Part shown: piece after piece, positions 16,586 through 25,317 of the stretch
Position numbering within the stretch: position 1 is the stretch's first letter
Layout of the letters: each line of letters opens with the position of its first letter
NCBI GenBank assembly: GCA_949284685.1
Contig: CASDWE010000002.1
Location: 722,106-786,105 of the forward strand
Length of the DNA: 64,000 nt
Direction: 5' to 3'
From: an uncultured bacterium
Lineage (GTDB): Bacteria; Bacillota_I; Bacilli_A; RFN20; CAG-826
Notes under the pieces: generated by a model
What the model saw: the letters and a program-made list of their open reading frames with translations, nothing else
Told to the model about the DNA's origin: nothing
The model's database searches: none
Made by a program: the position numbers and the translations under genes

Positions 16586-17512
16586 ATGGAAAACACAAAA
16601 GTTATGCAAAACACAGATTTAAAAGATGAAACATCAAATTACGTTGAAAAAGTCAAAAAAAGAATGAAGCATGCTAAAAAATTATCAGATCAAAATATGA
16701 GAAGAACAAAAAAAGTATCATACGATATTATTTTTCGTCTTTCTAATCTTGAATTTCCATTTCCAATGATGAAAAAATATACGTTATTAACCTTTAGAAA
16801 CATAGTATTGACTTGTATTAAAAAATATAATGTCACTATTAAAAGCAATAATGTCTATTATTACGCTGATGATTTTTTTAGAATAATAGATGATATTGAT
16901 TTTAATAAATATAGTTTTAAAAATTTGTGTGACGGTATTTTTAATAAACTCCATCTATGCTTTTATAATGGAATTGATTTAAAACAACATCTTATAAGTT
17001 TATTCCCAGAATATGATTTCATTAATAATAAAGATAATACAGTTTATTTAATTGAATCGGCTTTAGATTATTTTTTGTTTATATATTCGAAACAATGTGA
17101 AGAAGAATTGCGTTCATATATAAGTTATAAGAATTTATTTAAATGTTGCTATAAGCGTCCTGGCTATTTGCTTGTTAGCAAAAATGGTCACAAAAAATTG
17201 TTATATAACTATAATATGTATGGTAGCAAATTTTCATATTTATTTTATTGTAATGAATGTATTTCAAAAGACGACATTTGTAAAATATGTAAAGTAAATC
17301 TTGATTTTTTTGATAGGCAAGATGCCATCGAGCCATTTTGTTATTTTGCCTTAGATGATGATTATTATATTCAAAGAAGTGACGATGTCGAAGAATATGT
17401 TTTTGATGATAAAAATCTTATTCCAAGAGGAGCATATGTGATGTATGCGTATGGTTGCTCATGCAATTTCTTGTTTAAACAAAATGAATGGTATTTAGTC
17501 GACCTTAATTAA
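16586..17512 (+). CDS. Hypothetical protein with a Cys4 zinc-finger-like cluster
   Basis: I do not recognise this 308-residue protein. The start is the ATG at 16586, with AAAGGAGA just upstream, rather than the longer frame from 16532. Residues 1-45 are highly charged and probably helical or coiled. The middle is rich in Tyr, Phe and Asn. Near residue 235 is C-x2-C-x7-C-x2-C (CNEC to CKIC), likely a zinc-binding knuckle, and two more Cys lie close to the end (YGCSC). No signal peptide or membrane helix. It is the last gene of the tRNA-His island and may be recently acquired. Confidence 0.65.
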   Translation: MENTKVMQNTDLKDETSNYVEKVKKRMKHAKKLSDQNMRRTKKVSYDIIFRLSNLEFPFPMMKKYTLLTFRNIVLTCIKKYNVTIKSNNVYYYADDFFRIIDDIDFNKYSFKNLCDGIFNKLHLCFYNGIDLKQHLISLFPEYDFINNKDNTVYLIESALDYFLFIYSKQCEEELRSYISYKNLFKCCYKRPGYLLVSKNGHKKLLYNYNMYGSKFSYLFYCNECISKDDICKICKVNLDFFDRQDAIEPFCYFALDDDYYIQRSDDVEEYVFDDKNLIPRGAYVMYAYGCSCNFLFKQNEWYLVDLN

Positions 17513-17602
17513 ATATTATTTGAATAATGAAATAAGAAAGTTGATTTTTTCAACATAGAAAATATTAAAATCATAACTTTCCAAAGAAAATGTCGCTTTC
17601 CC

Positions 17603-17663
17603 GTGCTTGTGCTTGAGCATGCAAGCATAAAATGTAAGCAAGCAAGCATGCGTATATGCATGC
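17603..17663. repeat. GC-richer cluster of GCATGC palindromes and AAGC repeats
   Basis: GCATGC at 17617-17622, 17646-17651 and 17658-17663; AAGC three times in tandem (17636-17647); and a hairpin TGCTTG (17610-17615) / CAAGCA (17622-17627). The base composition contrasts sharply with the AT-rich surroundings. It lies between the island and the convergent popT gene and may mark the island border or end both transcripts. Confidence 0.55.
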
Positions 17664-17699
17664 GAACAACTATTAATTTATTATTAATTAAAAAATAAA

Positions 17700-18692
17700 C
17701 TATTTTAAATTTTCGTTGTCTTTATTAGTATCGATTTTTTCGTGTTTGTCTTTTCTTTTGTTAAAGAAATAAACAAAAAGAAATACCGCTACAGCGCACA
17801 CGACAAATAATGGAATTCCAATCGATAAATCAAGCGTCATTTTATTAGAATTGCTTGGCCATATATTTGTATAAACACCATAGACATCTTTGTTATAAAA
17901 AATACTAATTATTGATCCAAATGTTAGTCCTGTAACTAAAAAGTACATATTTGTATGCCATTTGTTAAATAGCAGTGTAAAGAGTTTGCTTAATAAAAAG
18001 AAACCAACAACAAAGCCTAAAACGAAAACAAAAAAGAACAATATCCATATAGGTTGGCTAGATAATTCACTAATACTCACTGCATTCATCATAGGGGTAA
18101 AAAACCCAATTGACATTAATAATACTGTCGCTGATAATCCAGGAATTATTTGTGTTAGTGATGTTAAAATTCCAACCAAAAATCCAACAAGATGTATCCA
18201 CCAGGGAAAATCGTCAAAAATTTGACTCATATCTAATTCAATAACGTTTGCAAACACTGCACTTAAAATAATAGGTATAGCAAATCCAATAATTATCAAA
18301 CTTATTCTTAATGGTGTTATTTTTTCTTTTCGAATAATTTGTATTATTTCAGGTGTTGCACCTAACATCATTCCACCAAAAACACAAACCAAAATAAAAG
18401 TATAATCTTCTATAATGCTTTGTATTGCAAAAAACCCAACGCAAAATCCTATAATCATGCCTACAACAATAGGCAATAAAAATAAAAAACAAATTTTAAA
18501 TTTTTTAAAAATATTACTTACAGAATATAAAATTTTATCATAAATTTTAAATAATATCGCAATAGTGGAACCGCTGATTCCAGGCAAAATTACAGCAAGT
18601 CCGAGCAAAATCCCTGCAAAACCATCTTTAAAAAATGATTTTAATGTTCTTTTTTTTATTATTGGAGTTTCTTTTAATTCGTTATCATTCAT
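17700..18692 (-). CDS. popT: DUF368 membrane protein, PopT-like undecaprenyl-phosphate translocase
   Basis: A 330-residue polytopic protein with the DUF368 signature GILLGLAVILPGISGST in the first helix and a repeat-like second copy (LTQIIPGLSATVLL). DUF368 proteins of the PopT type have been reported to flip undecaprenyl phosphate back across the membrane to recycle the cell-wall lipid carrier. About eight to nine hydrophobic segments are visible. The charged C-terminal tail is cytoplasmic. It follows the XRE membrane regulator by 13 bases and is probably in one operon with it. Confidence 0.85.
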   Translation of the reverse strand: MNDNELKETPIIKKRTLKSFFKDGFAGILLGLAVILPGISGSTIAILFKIYDKILYSVSNIFKKFKICFLFLLPIVVGMIIGFCVGFFAIQSIIEDYTFILVCVFGGMMLGATPEIIQIIRKEKITPLRISLIIIGFAIPIILSAVFANVIELDMSQIFDDFPWWIHLVGFLVGILTSLTQIIPGLSATVLLMSIGFFTPMMNAVSISELSSQPIWILFFFVFVLGFVVGFFLLSKLFTLLFNKWHTNMYFLVTGLTFGSIISIFYNKDVYGVYTNIWPSNSNKMTLDLSIGIPLFVVCAVAVFLFVYFFNKRKDKHEKIDTNKDNENLK

Positions 18693-18705
18693 ACTATTTA
18701 CCTAA

Positions 18706-19293
18706 CTATGCTGCATAATAAAACGATAAATTAATAGCAAAAAATATTAAAAATATCGTTATTATAAAAATCGTATAGTTTATAATTCTAGCAACTAGCA
18801 ATACGTTAATTTTAATTTTTATTATTTTTATAAACATCAAAAAATCAAGAATTAATACAAATAATGAAGTTAAAATATTTAAAATAGAAAAAGTATATGC
18901 AATGACTCCAACATAGTTTTCATAATATAAGGACGAAGTAACTATACTAAGTGGAATTTCTTTTAAAGAATTGTCCTTAATTAAATAAAAATTTATAAAT
19001 CCAATTATTATAAACACAAATGGAATAGCAAATGTTAAGATAGTCATAATCACATTAGCTAAATTATATTTGGGGTTTATTATTTTGTTATTTTCAATTT
19101 CTTGTACTTTAAAGTCTTCAACTTCGATACCAAAAAAAACCGCTAATCGATTTAAATCCGTTTCATTTGGCTTTTTAATTCCATCTTGATACATTTTTAA
19201 TGTCTCTAAAGGAATTTTGGTATCATTAGAAATTTGATTAAGTGTTAATCTTTTATCGTGTATTAATTCGTTAAATTTCTCACAAAAAGTCAT
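18706..19293 (-). CDS. XRE-family regulator with C-terminal membrane domain
   Basis: A 195-residue protein. Residues 1-62 form a Cro/C1 helix-turn-helix (LTLNQISNDTKIPLETLKMY, then PNETDLNRLAVFFGI). After a short linker come four hydrophobic segments (about 77-103, 119-135, 136-158, 165-188). Membrane-bound XRE regulators of this kind sense an envelope state and bind DNA at the membrane. Position just upstream of popT suggests that it may control that gene. AGAGG precedes the ATG. Confidence 0.75.
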   Translation of the reverse strand: MTFCEKFNELIHDKRLTLNQISNDTKIPLETLKMYQDGIKKPNETDLNRLAVFFGIEVEDFKVQEIENNKIINPKYNLANVIMTILTFAIPFVFIIIGFINFYLIKDNSLKEIPLSIVTSSLYYENYVGVIAYTFSILNILTSLFVLILDFLMFIKIIKIKINVLLVARIINYTIFIITIFLIFFAINLSFYYAA

Positions 19294-19386
19294 AAAATTT
19301 CCTCTTTGTAATTATATATGAATAATTTTGCTTATAAAATAAATTTTGGTATATTAATTAGGGTTATTGCATATGGAGTATACAAA

Positions 19387-19992
19387 ATGACACAAAAAGA
19401 AAAAATGTTAAGCGGAATGTTGTATATTGCTAATGATGAAGAGTTAGCAAAACAAAATAACTATAAAAAAGAAATTCTTAGTAAATTTAATGATGAAACT
19501 AATACCGATACAGCAAAAAAACAAGAATTATTAAAAAAATTATTTAAAAGTATTGGAAAAAATTGTTTCATTAATTATCCTTTTCGTTGCGATTATGGTA
19601 GCAACATTATAATAGGAGATAATTTTTACGCTAATTTTGATTGCATATTTTTAGATGTAAATGAAATTATAATCGGAAATAATGTCAAATTCGGACCACG
19701 TGTCTGCTTATATACAGCTGGTCATCCTATCGATAAAGATATTCGTAATGAGTTGTTAGAATATGGATATCCAATTAAAATTGGCAATGATGTTTGGCTT
19801 GGTGGAAATGTTATCGTTAATCCTGGTGTAACAATTGGAAATAATGTTGTTATTGGTTCTGGATCAGTTGTAACACACGACATTCCAGATAATGTAATTG
19901 CAGCAGGCAACCCTTGTAAAGTAATACGAAAAATCGATATTAATGACAAAATATATTGGAATAAAGAAAAGGAAAAATATTTAAAAAATTAA
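19387..19992 (+). CDS. maa: Maltose/galactoside O-acetyltransferase (hexapeptide-repeat)
   Basis: A 201-residue left-handed beta-helix acetyltransferase transferring acetyl from acetyl-CoA to a sugar. N-terminal helices MTQKEKMLSGMLY are typical of the maltose acetyltransferase family. Hexapeptide repeats (IIIGDN, IIIGNN, IKIGND, VTIGNN, VVIGSGS) follow, and the catalytic His lies in TAGHPID. The start at 19387 is preferred to 19318 because GGAG lies 8 bases upstream and it gives the family N-terminus. Sugar specificity is uncertain. Its stop overlaps the convergent xre gene by 4 bases. Confidence 0.85.
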   Translation: MTQKEKMLSGMLYIANDEELAKQNNYKKEILSKFNDETNTDTAKKQELLKKLFKSIGKNCFINYPFRCDYGSNIIIGDNFYANFDCIFLDVNEIIIGNNVKFGPRVCLYTAGHPIDKDIRNELLEYGYPIKIGNDVWLGGNVIVNPGVTIGNNVVIGSGSVVTHDIPDNVIAAGNPCKVIRKIDINDKIYWNKEKEKYLKN

Positions 19993-20294
19993 TTTTTATT
20001 TTTATCTTCAATATTTTTAATTAAACAATCTTTAATACATTTTAAAAAATCTTCATGATTAATTTTGTTTAATTCTAAAAATATTTCATTTATATAATTC
20101 TCTTTGGTGCTTTTTCTATTTATCAAATAATCGACACTAACCTTAAAATAATCAGCGAGTTTTATTAATTGTTCAATATTAGGATGGTAGATTTCATTTT
20201 CCCAATTTAAGATGGTTTGTCCGCTGACGCCAATTATTTTTCCTAAATCATTTTGTGTAATTCCTTTTTTTAATCTTAATTCCTTTATTCGCAT
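19989..20294 (-). CDS. XRE-family transcriptional regulator
   Basis: A 101-residue DNA-binding protein. Helix-turn-helix in residues 1-60: IKELRLKKGITQNDLGKIIG, then TILNWENEIYHP and LADYFKVSVDYLI. The short acidic tail has no effector domain. Target unknown; it may regulate itself or the adjacent sigma-factor operon, which starts 255 bases away divergently. Confidence 0.85.
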   Translation of the reverse strand: MRIKELRLKKGITQNDLGKIIGVSGQTILNWENEIYHPNIEQLIKLADYFKVSVDYLINRKSTKENYINEIFLELNKINHEDFLKCIKDCLIKNIEDKNKN

Positions 20295-20548
20295 AATTCA
20301 CCCGTCTTTATAATCAAGTAAACCTGTATTTTTTTGCTAAAATATCAATTTTAACTTTGCAAAATATAAAAACATTCAAAGTTAATTTGATTTTTTAATG
20401 TTGAAATAAAGATATGATGAATTAGATATAATCTAATTAATATTATAACAATTTTTTTCTTTATTTATGTTTTAACAAGCAAATTTATTTCATTTTATAT
20501 AATTTTCCAATAAAATGTCTTACGTATTTGTTAATAAGGTGAAAGGGT

Positions 20549-21073
20549 ATGGATGATAAAGAACTTTTAAGTAAACTTCTAATACGCCTACAAAACGATG
20601 ATATGTCAGCGTTTGATGATTTCTACAATTTAACAAAAAAAGCAGTCTATTATGCGATTTATGTTGTTTTTAGAGATGATCACATCAGTCAAGATCTCAT
20701 GCAGGAGACTTACATCGATTTTTTAAATTATCGCCATAAGTTAAAAAAAGATGTTGATATCATTGCTTTTTTAGTCACAAGTGCTAAAAACAAGGCAATA
20801 AATTTCTATAAGAGACGTCGTCATGAAAAAGAATATACATTTAAGTACATTAATGATTCTTATTCAAATGATGAAAAAATTGAAAGCGATTTAATAGATA
20901 AAATTAAAGATATTCTTGATGAAAAAGAATTTATGGTCTTCATTTTAAAAGTTTTGGGCGATTATACTTTTAAAGAAATTTCTCTTTTAAAAAATATACC
21001 AGTTGGGACACTTACATGGTTATATAGTCAGGCAAAAGATAAATTGCAAATAAAATTAGGAGGTTATCAATGA
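20549..21073 (+). CDS. ECF-type RNA polymerase sigma factor
   Basis: A 174-residue sigma-70 family protein. Region 2 covers about residues 15-92 (ISQDLMQETYIDFL for 2.2, then TSAKNKAINFYKRRRHEKE). Region 4 covers about 115-170 (DEKEFMVFILKVLGDYTFKEIS, then IPVGTLTWLYSQAKDKL). Region 3 is lacking, as in ECF sigmas. It heads a three-gene unit: its stop overlaps the next ATG (ATGA), and the neighbour is a single-pass membrane protein, the usual position of an anti-sigma factor. A TATAAT at 20498-20503 precedes it. Confidence 0.87.
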   Translation: MDDKELLSKLLIRLQNDDMSAFDDFYNLTKKAVYYAIYVVFRDDHISQDLMQETYIDFLNYRHKLKKDVDIIAFLVTSAKNKAINFYKRRRHEKEYTFKYINDSYSNDEKIESDLIDKIKDILDEKEFMVFILKVLGDYTFKEISLLKNIPVGTLTWLYSQAKDKLQIKLGGYQ

Positions 21074-22128
21074 TGGATGAACGAAAATTACGTCAAGATA
21101 TTTTAAGTAGTTTAGATTCAAATAAAGTAGAAAATCTTTCTGTACAAATTTTAAATACTTATAAGACATCTAAACACGAAAAGAAAACACCTTGGTACAA
21201 AAATAAAGCTCTATATTTTATTGGTTCTCCTATTCTTGCTAGCGGTGTTGCACTTGCCATTGTTTTGCCTTTAACTATGCATGGTAATAATTCAAATATA
21301 TTGCCCCCAATAAGCGGTGATTATGTGCCAGTTACTATTCAAGGAGAAGAAAACGAAATTGCTTTTAGTGTTTTAAGTGCTTTTAATATCGTTTCAAGTG
21401 ATAACAACAAAATTTCACCTTTATTAAAACGACGAATAAGTGAAAATGATTTTAAAGAAAATATAACTTTATTAAATCCTTACATGTCAACATCAGAAAC
21501 AATGCTAAAAAATAATCTTGATGTTAAACCAACGATTTATCAAATTACCGACCCAGCATCAAAATGGGAATATCAAATGAGCATCGATGATCATGGTACA
21601 ATCATTGAATTTTATTATAATCAAACTGATATTACTGATGTCGATGAAGACGACGATGAAAAGGAATATCGTTTAGACGGTCAATTTATTGTCAATAGCA
21701 CTGTTTATCATGTCAGTGGTGGAAAAGAATTAGAAGAAGATGAATACGAATTAACATTAAAAGTAGAATTAAATAGTAATTCTTATTTGTTGATTGAACA
21801 AGAAGTTGAAACCGAACAAGACGAGCATGAAGAAAGCTATTTATATTCATTATACGAAAATAATCGTCAGCAATTTTTAGTAGAATTATCTTTTGAGCAA
21901 GAACAAAACGAAGAAAAAGTTGTTGAAGTCAAAATAGAACAAAATCGTAAAGAAAGCGAATATTGTATAATGTTTTCTCAAGATCCTAACCACGATTTTA
22001 TAATGAGTTATGAAATGGATGATGAGGAAGGTTTAATCGATATCGATGTGATAGAACAATCAAATGAATCATATTATCAATATATCGAAAAAAATCTTGG
22101 ATATATTATCCAATTAAAAAGAAATTAA
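21070..22128 (+). CDS. Single-pass membrane protein, putative anti-sigma factor / sensor
   Basis: A 352-residue protein. About 50 cytoplasmic residues (MMDERKLRQDIL, then LSVQILNTYK) precede one membrane helix near 53-77 (IGSPILASGVALAIVLPLTM), followed by a ~270-residue outer domain. The coupling to the ECF sigma gene and the topology suggest an anti-sigma factor, though no ZAS zinc motif is present. The outer domain is clearly related to that of the lipoprotein encoded next: both have EYR-x-DG, two residues, then VN, and later KEL-x2-DEYE, a Y-x4-EQE patch and strongly acidic stretches. Function is inferred from context only. Confidence 0.65.
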   Translation: MMDERKLRQDILSSLDSNKVENLSVQILNTYKTSKHEKKTPWYKNKALYFIGSPILASGVALAIVLPLTMHGNNSNILPPISGDYVPVTIQGEENEIAFSVLSAFNIVSSDNNKISPLLKRRISENDFKENITLLNPYMSTSETMLKNNLDVKPTIYQITDPASKWEYQMSIDDHGTIIEFYYNQTDITDVDEDDDEKEYRLDGQFIVNSTVYHVSGGKELEEDEYELTLKVELNSNSYLLIEQEVETEQDEHEESYLYSLYENNRQQFLVELSFEQEQNEEKVVEVKIEQNRKESEYCIMFSQDPNHDFIMSYEMDDEEGLIDIDVIEQSNESYYQYIEKNLGYIIQLKRN

Positions 22129-22189
22129 AAAAATTCCAACAAAAATTAATTCTTAGTTGTTGAATAGGTGAAAAAGGAGAATTAAACTT

Positions 22190-23062
22190 ATGAAACAACT
22201 TAAAATCTTACTTCCAGTATTAGCAATCGGCATGTTAACTGGCTGCCAACTCAACAATAATGATAACCTTTCAACCAACAATCAAGGTGGTGGAATTACA
22301 CAAAACGATAGAAACGTTTACGCTTTTGAAGCTATCACATCTGTTGGATTATTAACTACATTAGATACAAATCAAACTGTCCAACCAATTAAAAAAGCCG
22401 CTGCAGATGAAACATTAATAAGTCAAATTAAAGACTATTTACCAACTGTAGAAGCTGCACTTTATAATCAAAGTCTAATGACTAATAGTGAAGTATTGCC
22501 TTCTGATCGCGATGAATATCAGACGAAAGTTTTAATTTCTTATACTGATATAGCAATGGCTAATCAAAGCATTACAATGTATTATAATGAAACATTAATG
22601 CAAGATTATGATGACGATGATGATTGGGATGATCAAGAAGAAGAATATCGAATTGACGGATTAATTATTGTTAATGAAAATGAATATAAAATGTTCGGCG
22701 AAAAAGAATTGGATCGCGATGAATATGAAATATCGTTTACCTATCAAGTTGATGAAGATAGTTATGTTAAAGTAGAACAAGAAATTGAAAATAATGAAAG
22801 TGAATTCAACTATACTGTTATAAACAACAGAAGAAAAGTATATGAATATAGTTTAGAAATCGAAAATGATGAAGTTGAATTAGAAGTTAAAGATCGCAAT
22901 CTTGGTGTAGAAAAGATGGAATTTAAATTCATTAATCGAAATAATAAAACACTTATCATTGCTGAAATTAGAAAAGCAAGCCAAAAAAGCGAAATTGTTT
23001 TTGAAAAAGTAGTGGACGCACAAACAAATACAATTGATTATGTTGTAATTAGTAATTCTTAA
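22190..23062 (+). CDS. Lipoprotein with the same outer domain as the upstream membrane protein
   Basis: A 290-residue lipoprotein. Signal peptide with lipobox LTGC and lipidated Cys19, then an Asn/Gly-rich linker, then an acidic beta-rich domain. That domain shares its motif order with the preceding protein: AFEA and AFSV at the start, MYYNET versus FYYNQT, EEEYRIDG versus KEYRLDG, and KELDRDEYE versus KELEEDEYE. It matches no family I know. The sigma/membrane/lipoprotein order suggests a sensor pair, the lipoprotein perhaps binding its membrane paralogue or a shared ligand. A good ribosome site (AAAAGGAGA) and a strong terminator flank it. Confidence 0.7.
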   Translation: MKQLKILLPVLAIGMLTGCQLNNNDNLSTNNQGGGITQNDRNVYAFEAITSVGLLTTLDTNQTVQPIKKAAADETLISQIKDYLPTVEAALYNQSLMTNSEVLPSDRDEYQTKVLISYTDIAMANQSITMYYNETLMQDYDDDDDWDDQEEEYRIDGLIIVNENEYKMFGEKELDRDEYEISFTYQVDEDSYVKVEQEIENNESEFNYTVINNRRKVYEYSLEIENDEVELEVKDRNLGVEKMEFKFINRNNKTLIIAEIRKASQKSEIVFEKVVDAQTNTIDYVVISNS

Positions 23063-23080
23063 TAAATAAACAATATCTAA

Positions 23081-23105
23081 CCCCACTTAGTGGGGTTTTC
23101 TTTTT
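23081..23105 (+). terminator. Terminator of the sigma-factor operon
   Basis: CCCCAC (23081-23086), 3-base loop, GTGGGG (23090-23095), then TTTTCTTTTT. The strongest hairpin in the region. Confidence 0.93.
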
Positions 23106-23191
23106 GTTTTTAATAAAAACATTATAGTTGAAAAGAATTATTTTTTTATTCATAATTATCACGATACATTTTATTAAAAGAGGGTAAAAAA

Positions 23192-23752
23192 ATGTTTGAA
23201 ATCGTTGATGTCAATGAATTAATTAAAAAGCACCCAGATTTAACTAAAAAAGATTTGGCGGCGTATTTTAATGATTGCTTTAATATGATTAAAAAGGATT
23301 TAAAACTTAAAAAAATATTTAATGTTTATGATGGCGATTATCCAAATGAAGAAATATTTTATAGCGATATTAGTGAAAACAAAATGTTAATAGCGATGTA
23401 TCGTGATGCGATAATAGGTGCTATATCATATGAAAAATTTGGTTTAGAAAACGAATTTTTAGATGATGAAAATCATGAGAAATATTTAACATTTTTAAAG
23501 CAAATTGATGTTGATCCAAATAACTATTATTCTTTACATCGTCTTTTTATTTTACCAGAATATCAAGGCAAAGGAGCGGGAACTTATTTATTAAAATATG
23601 TTGAAAATCTTCTTAAAAATACAACAATTGTTTTTTTAGTTTCACCATATAATATTCCTGCTTTAAAAATGTATGAAAATCTTGGCTATTTAAATTTAGG
23701 AAACTATACTTTTTTCTTTGGTGATTTTGTTGTCTTTAAAAAAGAAAATTAA
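23192..23752 (+). CDS. GNAT family N-acetyltransferase
   Basis: A 186-residue acetyl-CoA-dependent transferase. The acetyl-CoA loop is LPEYQGKGAGTYLL, preceded by the strand YSLHRLFI and followed by the Ala-x-x-x-Tyr-x-x-x-Gly pattern (ALKMYENLGY). Substrate unknown. It has a good ribosome site (AGAGGG) and follows the strong terminator, so it starts its own transcript, perhaps with the 5'-nucleotidase gene 17 bases later. Confidence 0.82.
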   Translation: MFEIVDVNELIKKHPDLTKKDLAAYFNDCFNMIKKDLKLKKIFNVYDGDYPNEEIFYSDISENKMLIAMYRDAIIGAISYEKFGLENEFLDDENHEKYLTFLKQIDVDPNNYYSLHRLFILPEYQGKGAGTYLLKYVENLLKNTTIVFLVSPYNIPALKMYENLGYLNLGNYTFFFGDFVVFKKEN

Positions 23753-23769
23753 TTTGTTATTATTAAAAC

Positions 23770-25317
23770 ATGAAAACTAGAATACTTATAATTTTTGGCT
23801 TGTTAGCCTTACTTTCGACATCATGTCATCCTTCTGATAGTTCATCATCAACTTCTTCTAGCGGTGGTCAAACAACTATTTCCACGAGTATATCTGTCGA
23901 TGATAGACCACAACTTATCGATTTTTATGCAATTAATGATTTCCATGGTCATATTCAAGAAAACACTTCCAATTTTGAACCTGGTTTAGCAAGATTGCAA
24001 ACTTATTTAAAATATGAAAAAGTCAAAAACCCTGATGGATTTGTCTTTTTAAGTAGTGGTGATACTTTCCAAGAAACATATGATTCATCTATAAATAAAG
24101 GCGAAATAATGGCAAAAGCTTTACCATTATTAGAAACCGAAACGATGACTCTTGGTAATCATGAATTTGATTGGGGCTTAGATATTATTAAACAAAATCA
24201 AATTTACGCCGGAGAAACAACGTTTTTGGGTGCTAACATTTATAATTACGATGATAGTAGTGATACAATTTTAGATTTTGCTGATGATTTAGTGGACGAA
24301 TATAAAATTATCGAACGAGATGGATTAAAAATCGGAATTATTGGAATTATTGGACAAGATCAAATAACATCCATCACATCTTCTATTTGGGAAGATATAA
24401 TTTTCTTAGAACCAACTGAAACTGTTCTTTCTTTATCCGATGAATTAAAAGGAGAAAAGGGATGCGATATTGTTATTGTAAGCGCTCATGCTGGATATAA
24501 CAATTTGAGTTCTGAATTTATTAAACAAACTACATCGATTTCTCCTGTTACAAATAAACGATATATTGATGTTTGCTTTACCGCTCATTCGCACGGCTTT
24601 GATGATGAATTGATTAACGGAGTTCCATTTATTCAATCTGGAAGCAAAGGGCAATATGTTAGCCACGTACAATTACAAGTAGTGGATGGCGAAATAAATT
24701 TATTATCGAAAAATAGCGACCCGATTATGATGAATTTACCAAAAGATGGTGAAATGGAAACATTTTTAAATACATATTTTAATGATGAATTTTACGCCGA
24801 AAAAAATGAAATTGTTGGCTATATAGAAGGGGCAACTTATCTTTCAACAAGTATGAGTGGCAATCTTTTAGCGTATGCAACATACTTAGATTTAAAAGAA
24901 GATAACATTGAAGTCGATGTTATTTTAAATAATGGAGGAAGAAATTCAATTGATTTATTCGATAATGGTGGAATTTCTATTGGCTTAATTTATGACGCTC
25001 TCCCATTTTTAAATAAAACATACGTTGCAGAAGTTTCTGGCAGTGATATTTTAAGTGAAATTCGTTACAACAATTATTACGCTCCAAAACGTCTTGAAAT
25101 TGAACGCAATAAAAAATATACAGTTGCCTGTATTGATTATTTATTGCTTCATAAAAACGCTAATCGAGAATATGATTATTTTCCAAGTTATGATGGAACA
25201 TATTCTCACGTAATTGATACAGTTAGCTATGAACTTGTTAATGAATATTTTTTAAAAAATCAAACAATTAGTTTAAGTCTTTTAAACAATGATCCTGGCT
25301 TTAGCAATCTCGATTAG
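23770..25317 (+). CDS. Surface lipoprotein 5'-nucleotidase / UDP-sugar hydrolase
   Basis: A 515-residue exported enzyme that removes phosphate from extracellular nucleotides so that nucleosides can be taken up. Lipobox LSTSC with Cys19, then a Ser/Thr-rich linker. The calcineurin-type metallophosphatase domain has all metal motifs: NDFHGH, SGDTFQ, GNHEFDWG, SAHAGY and THSHG. The C-terminal substrate-binding domain carries NNGGRNSI. Nucleoside salvage fits udk encoded next to it on the other strand, whose 3' end overlaps by 17 bases. Confidence 0.88.
   Translation: MKTRILIIFGLLALLSTSCHPSDSSSSTSSSGGQTTISTSISVDDRPQLIDFYAINDFHGHIQENTSNFEPGLARLQTYLKYEKVKNPDGFVFLSSGDTFQETYDSSINKGEIMAKALPLLETETMTLGNHEFDWGLDIIKQNQIYAGETTFLGANIYNYDDSSDTILDFADDLVDEYKIIERDGLKIGIIGIIGQDQITSITSSIWEDIIFLEPTETVLSLSDELKGEKGCDIVIVSAHAGYNNLSSEFIKQTTSISPVTNKRYIDVCFTAHSHGFDDELINGVPFIQSGSKGQYVSHVQLQVVDGEINLLSKNSDPIMMNLPKDGEMETFLNTYFNDEFYAEKNEIVGYIEGATYLSTSMSGNLLAYATYLDLKEDNIEVDVILNNGGRNSIDLFDNGGISIGLIYDALPFLNKTYVAEVSGSDILSEIRYNNYYAPKRLEIERNKKYTVACIDYLLLHKNANREYDYFPSYDGTYSHVIDTVSYELVNEYFLKNQTISLSLLNNDPGFSNLD

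Noticed and set aside
13402-17699. Intact prophage or integrative element
   Set aside because: No integrase, capsid, portal or replication gene and no second copy of the tRNA-His end could be found.
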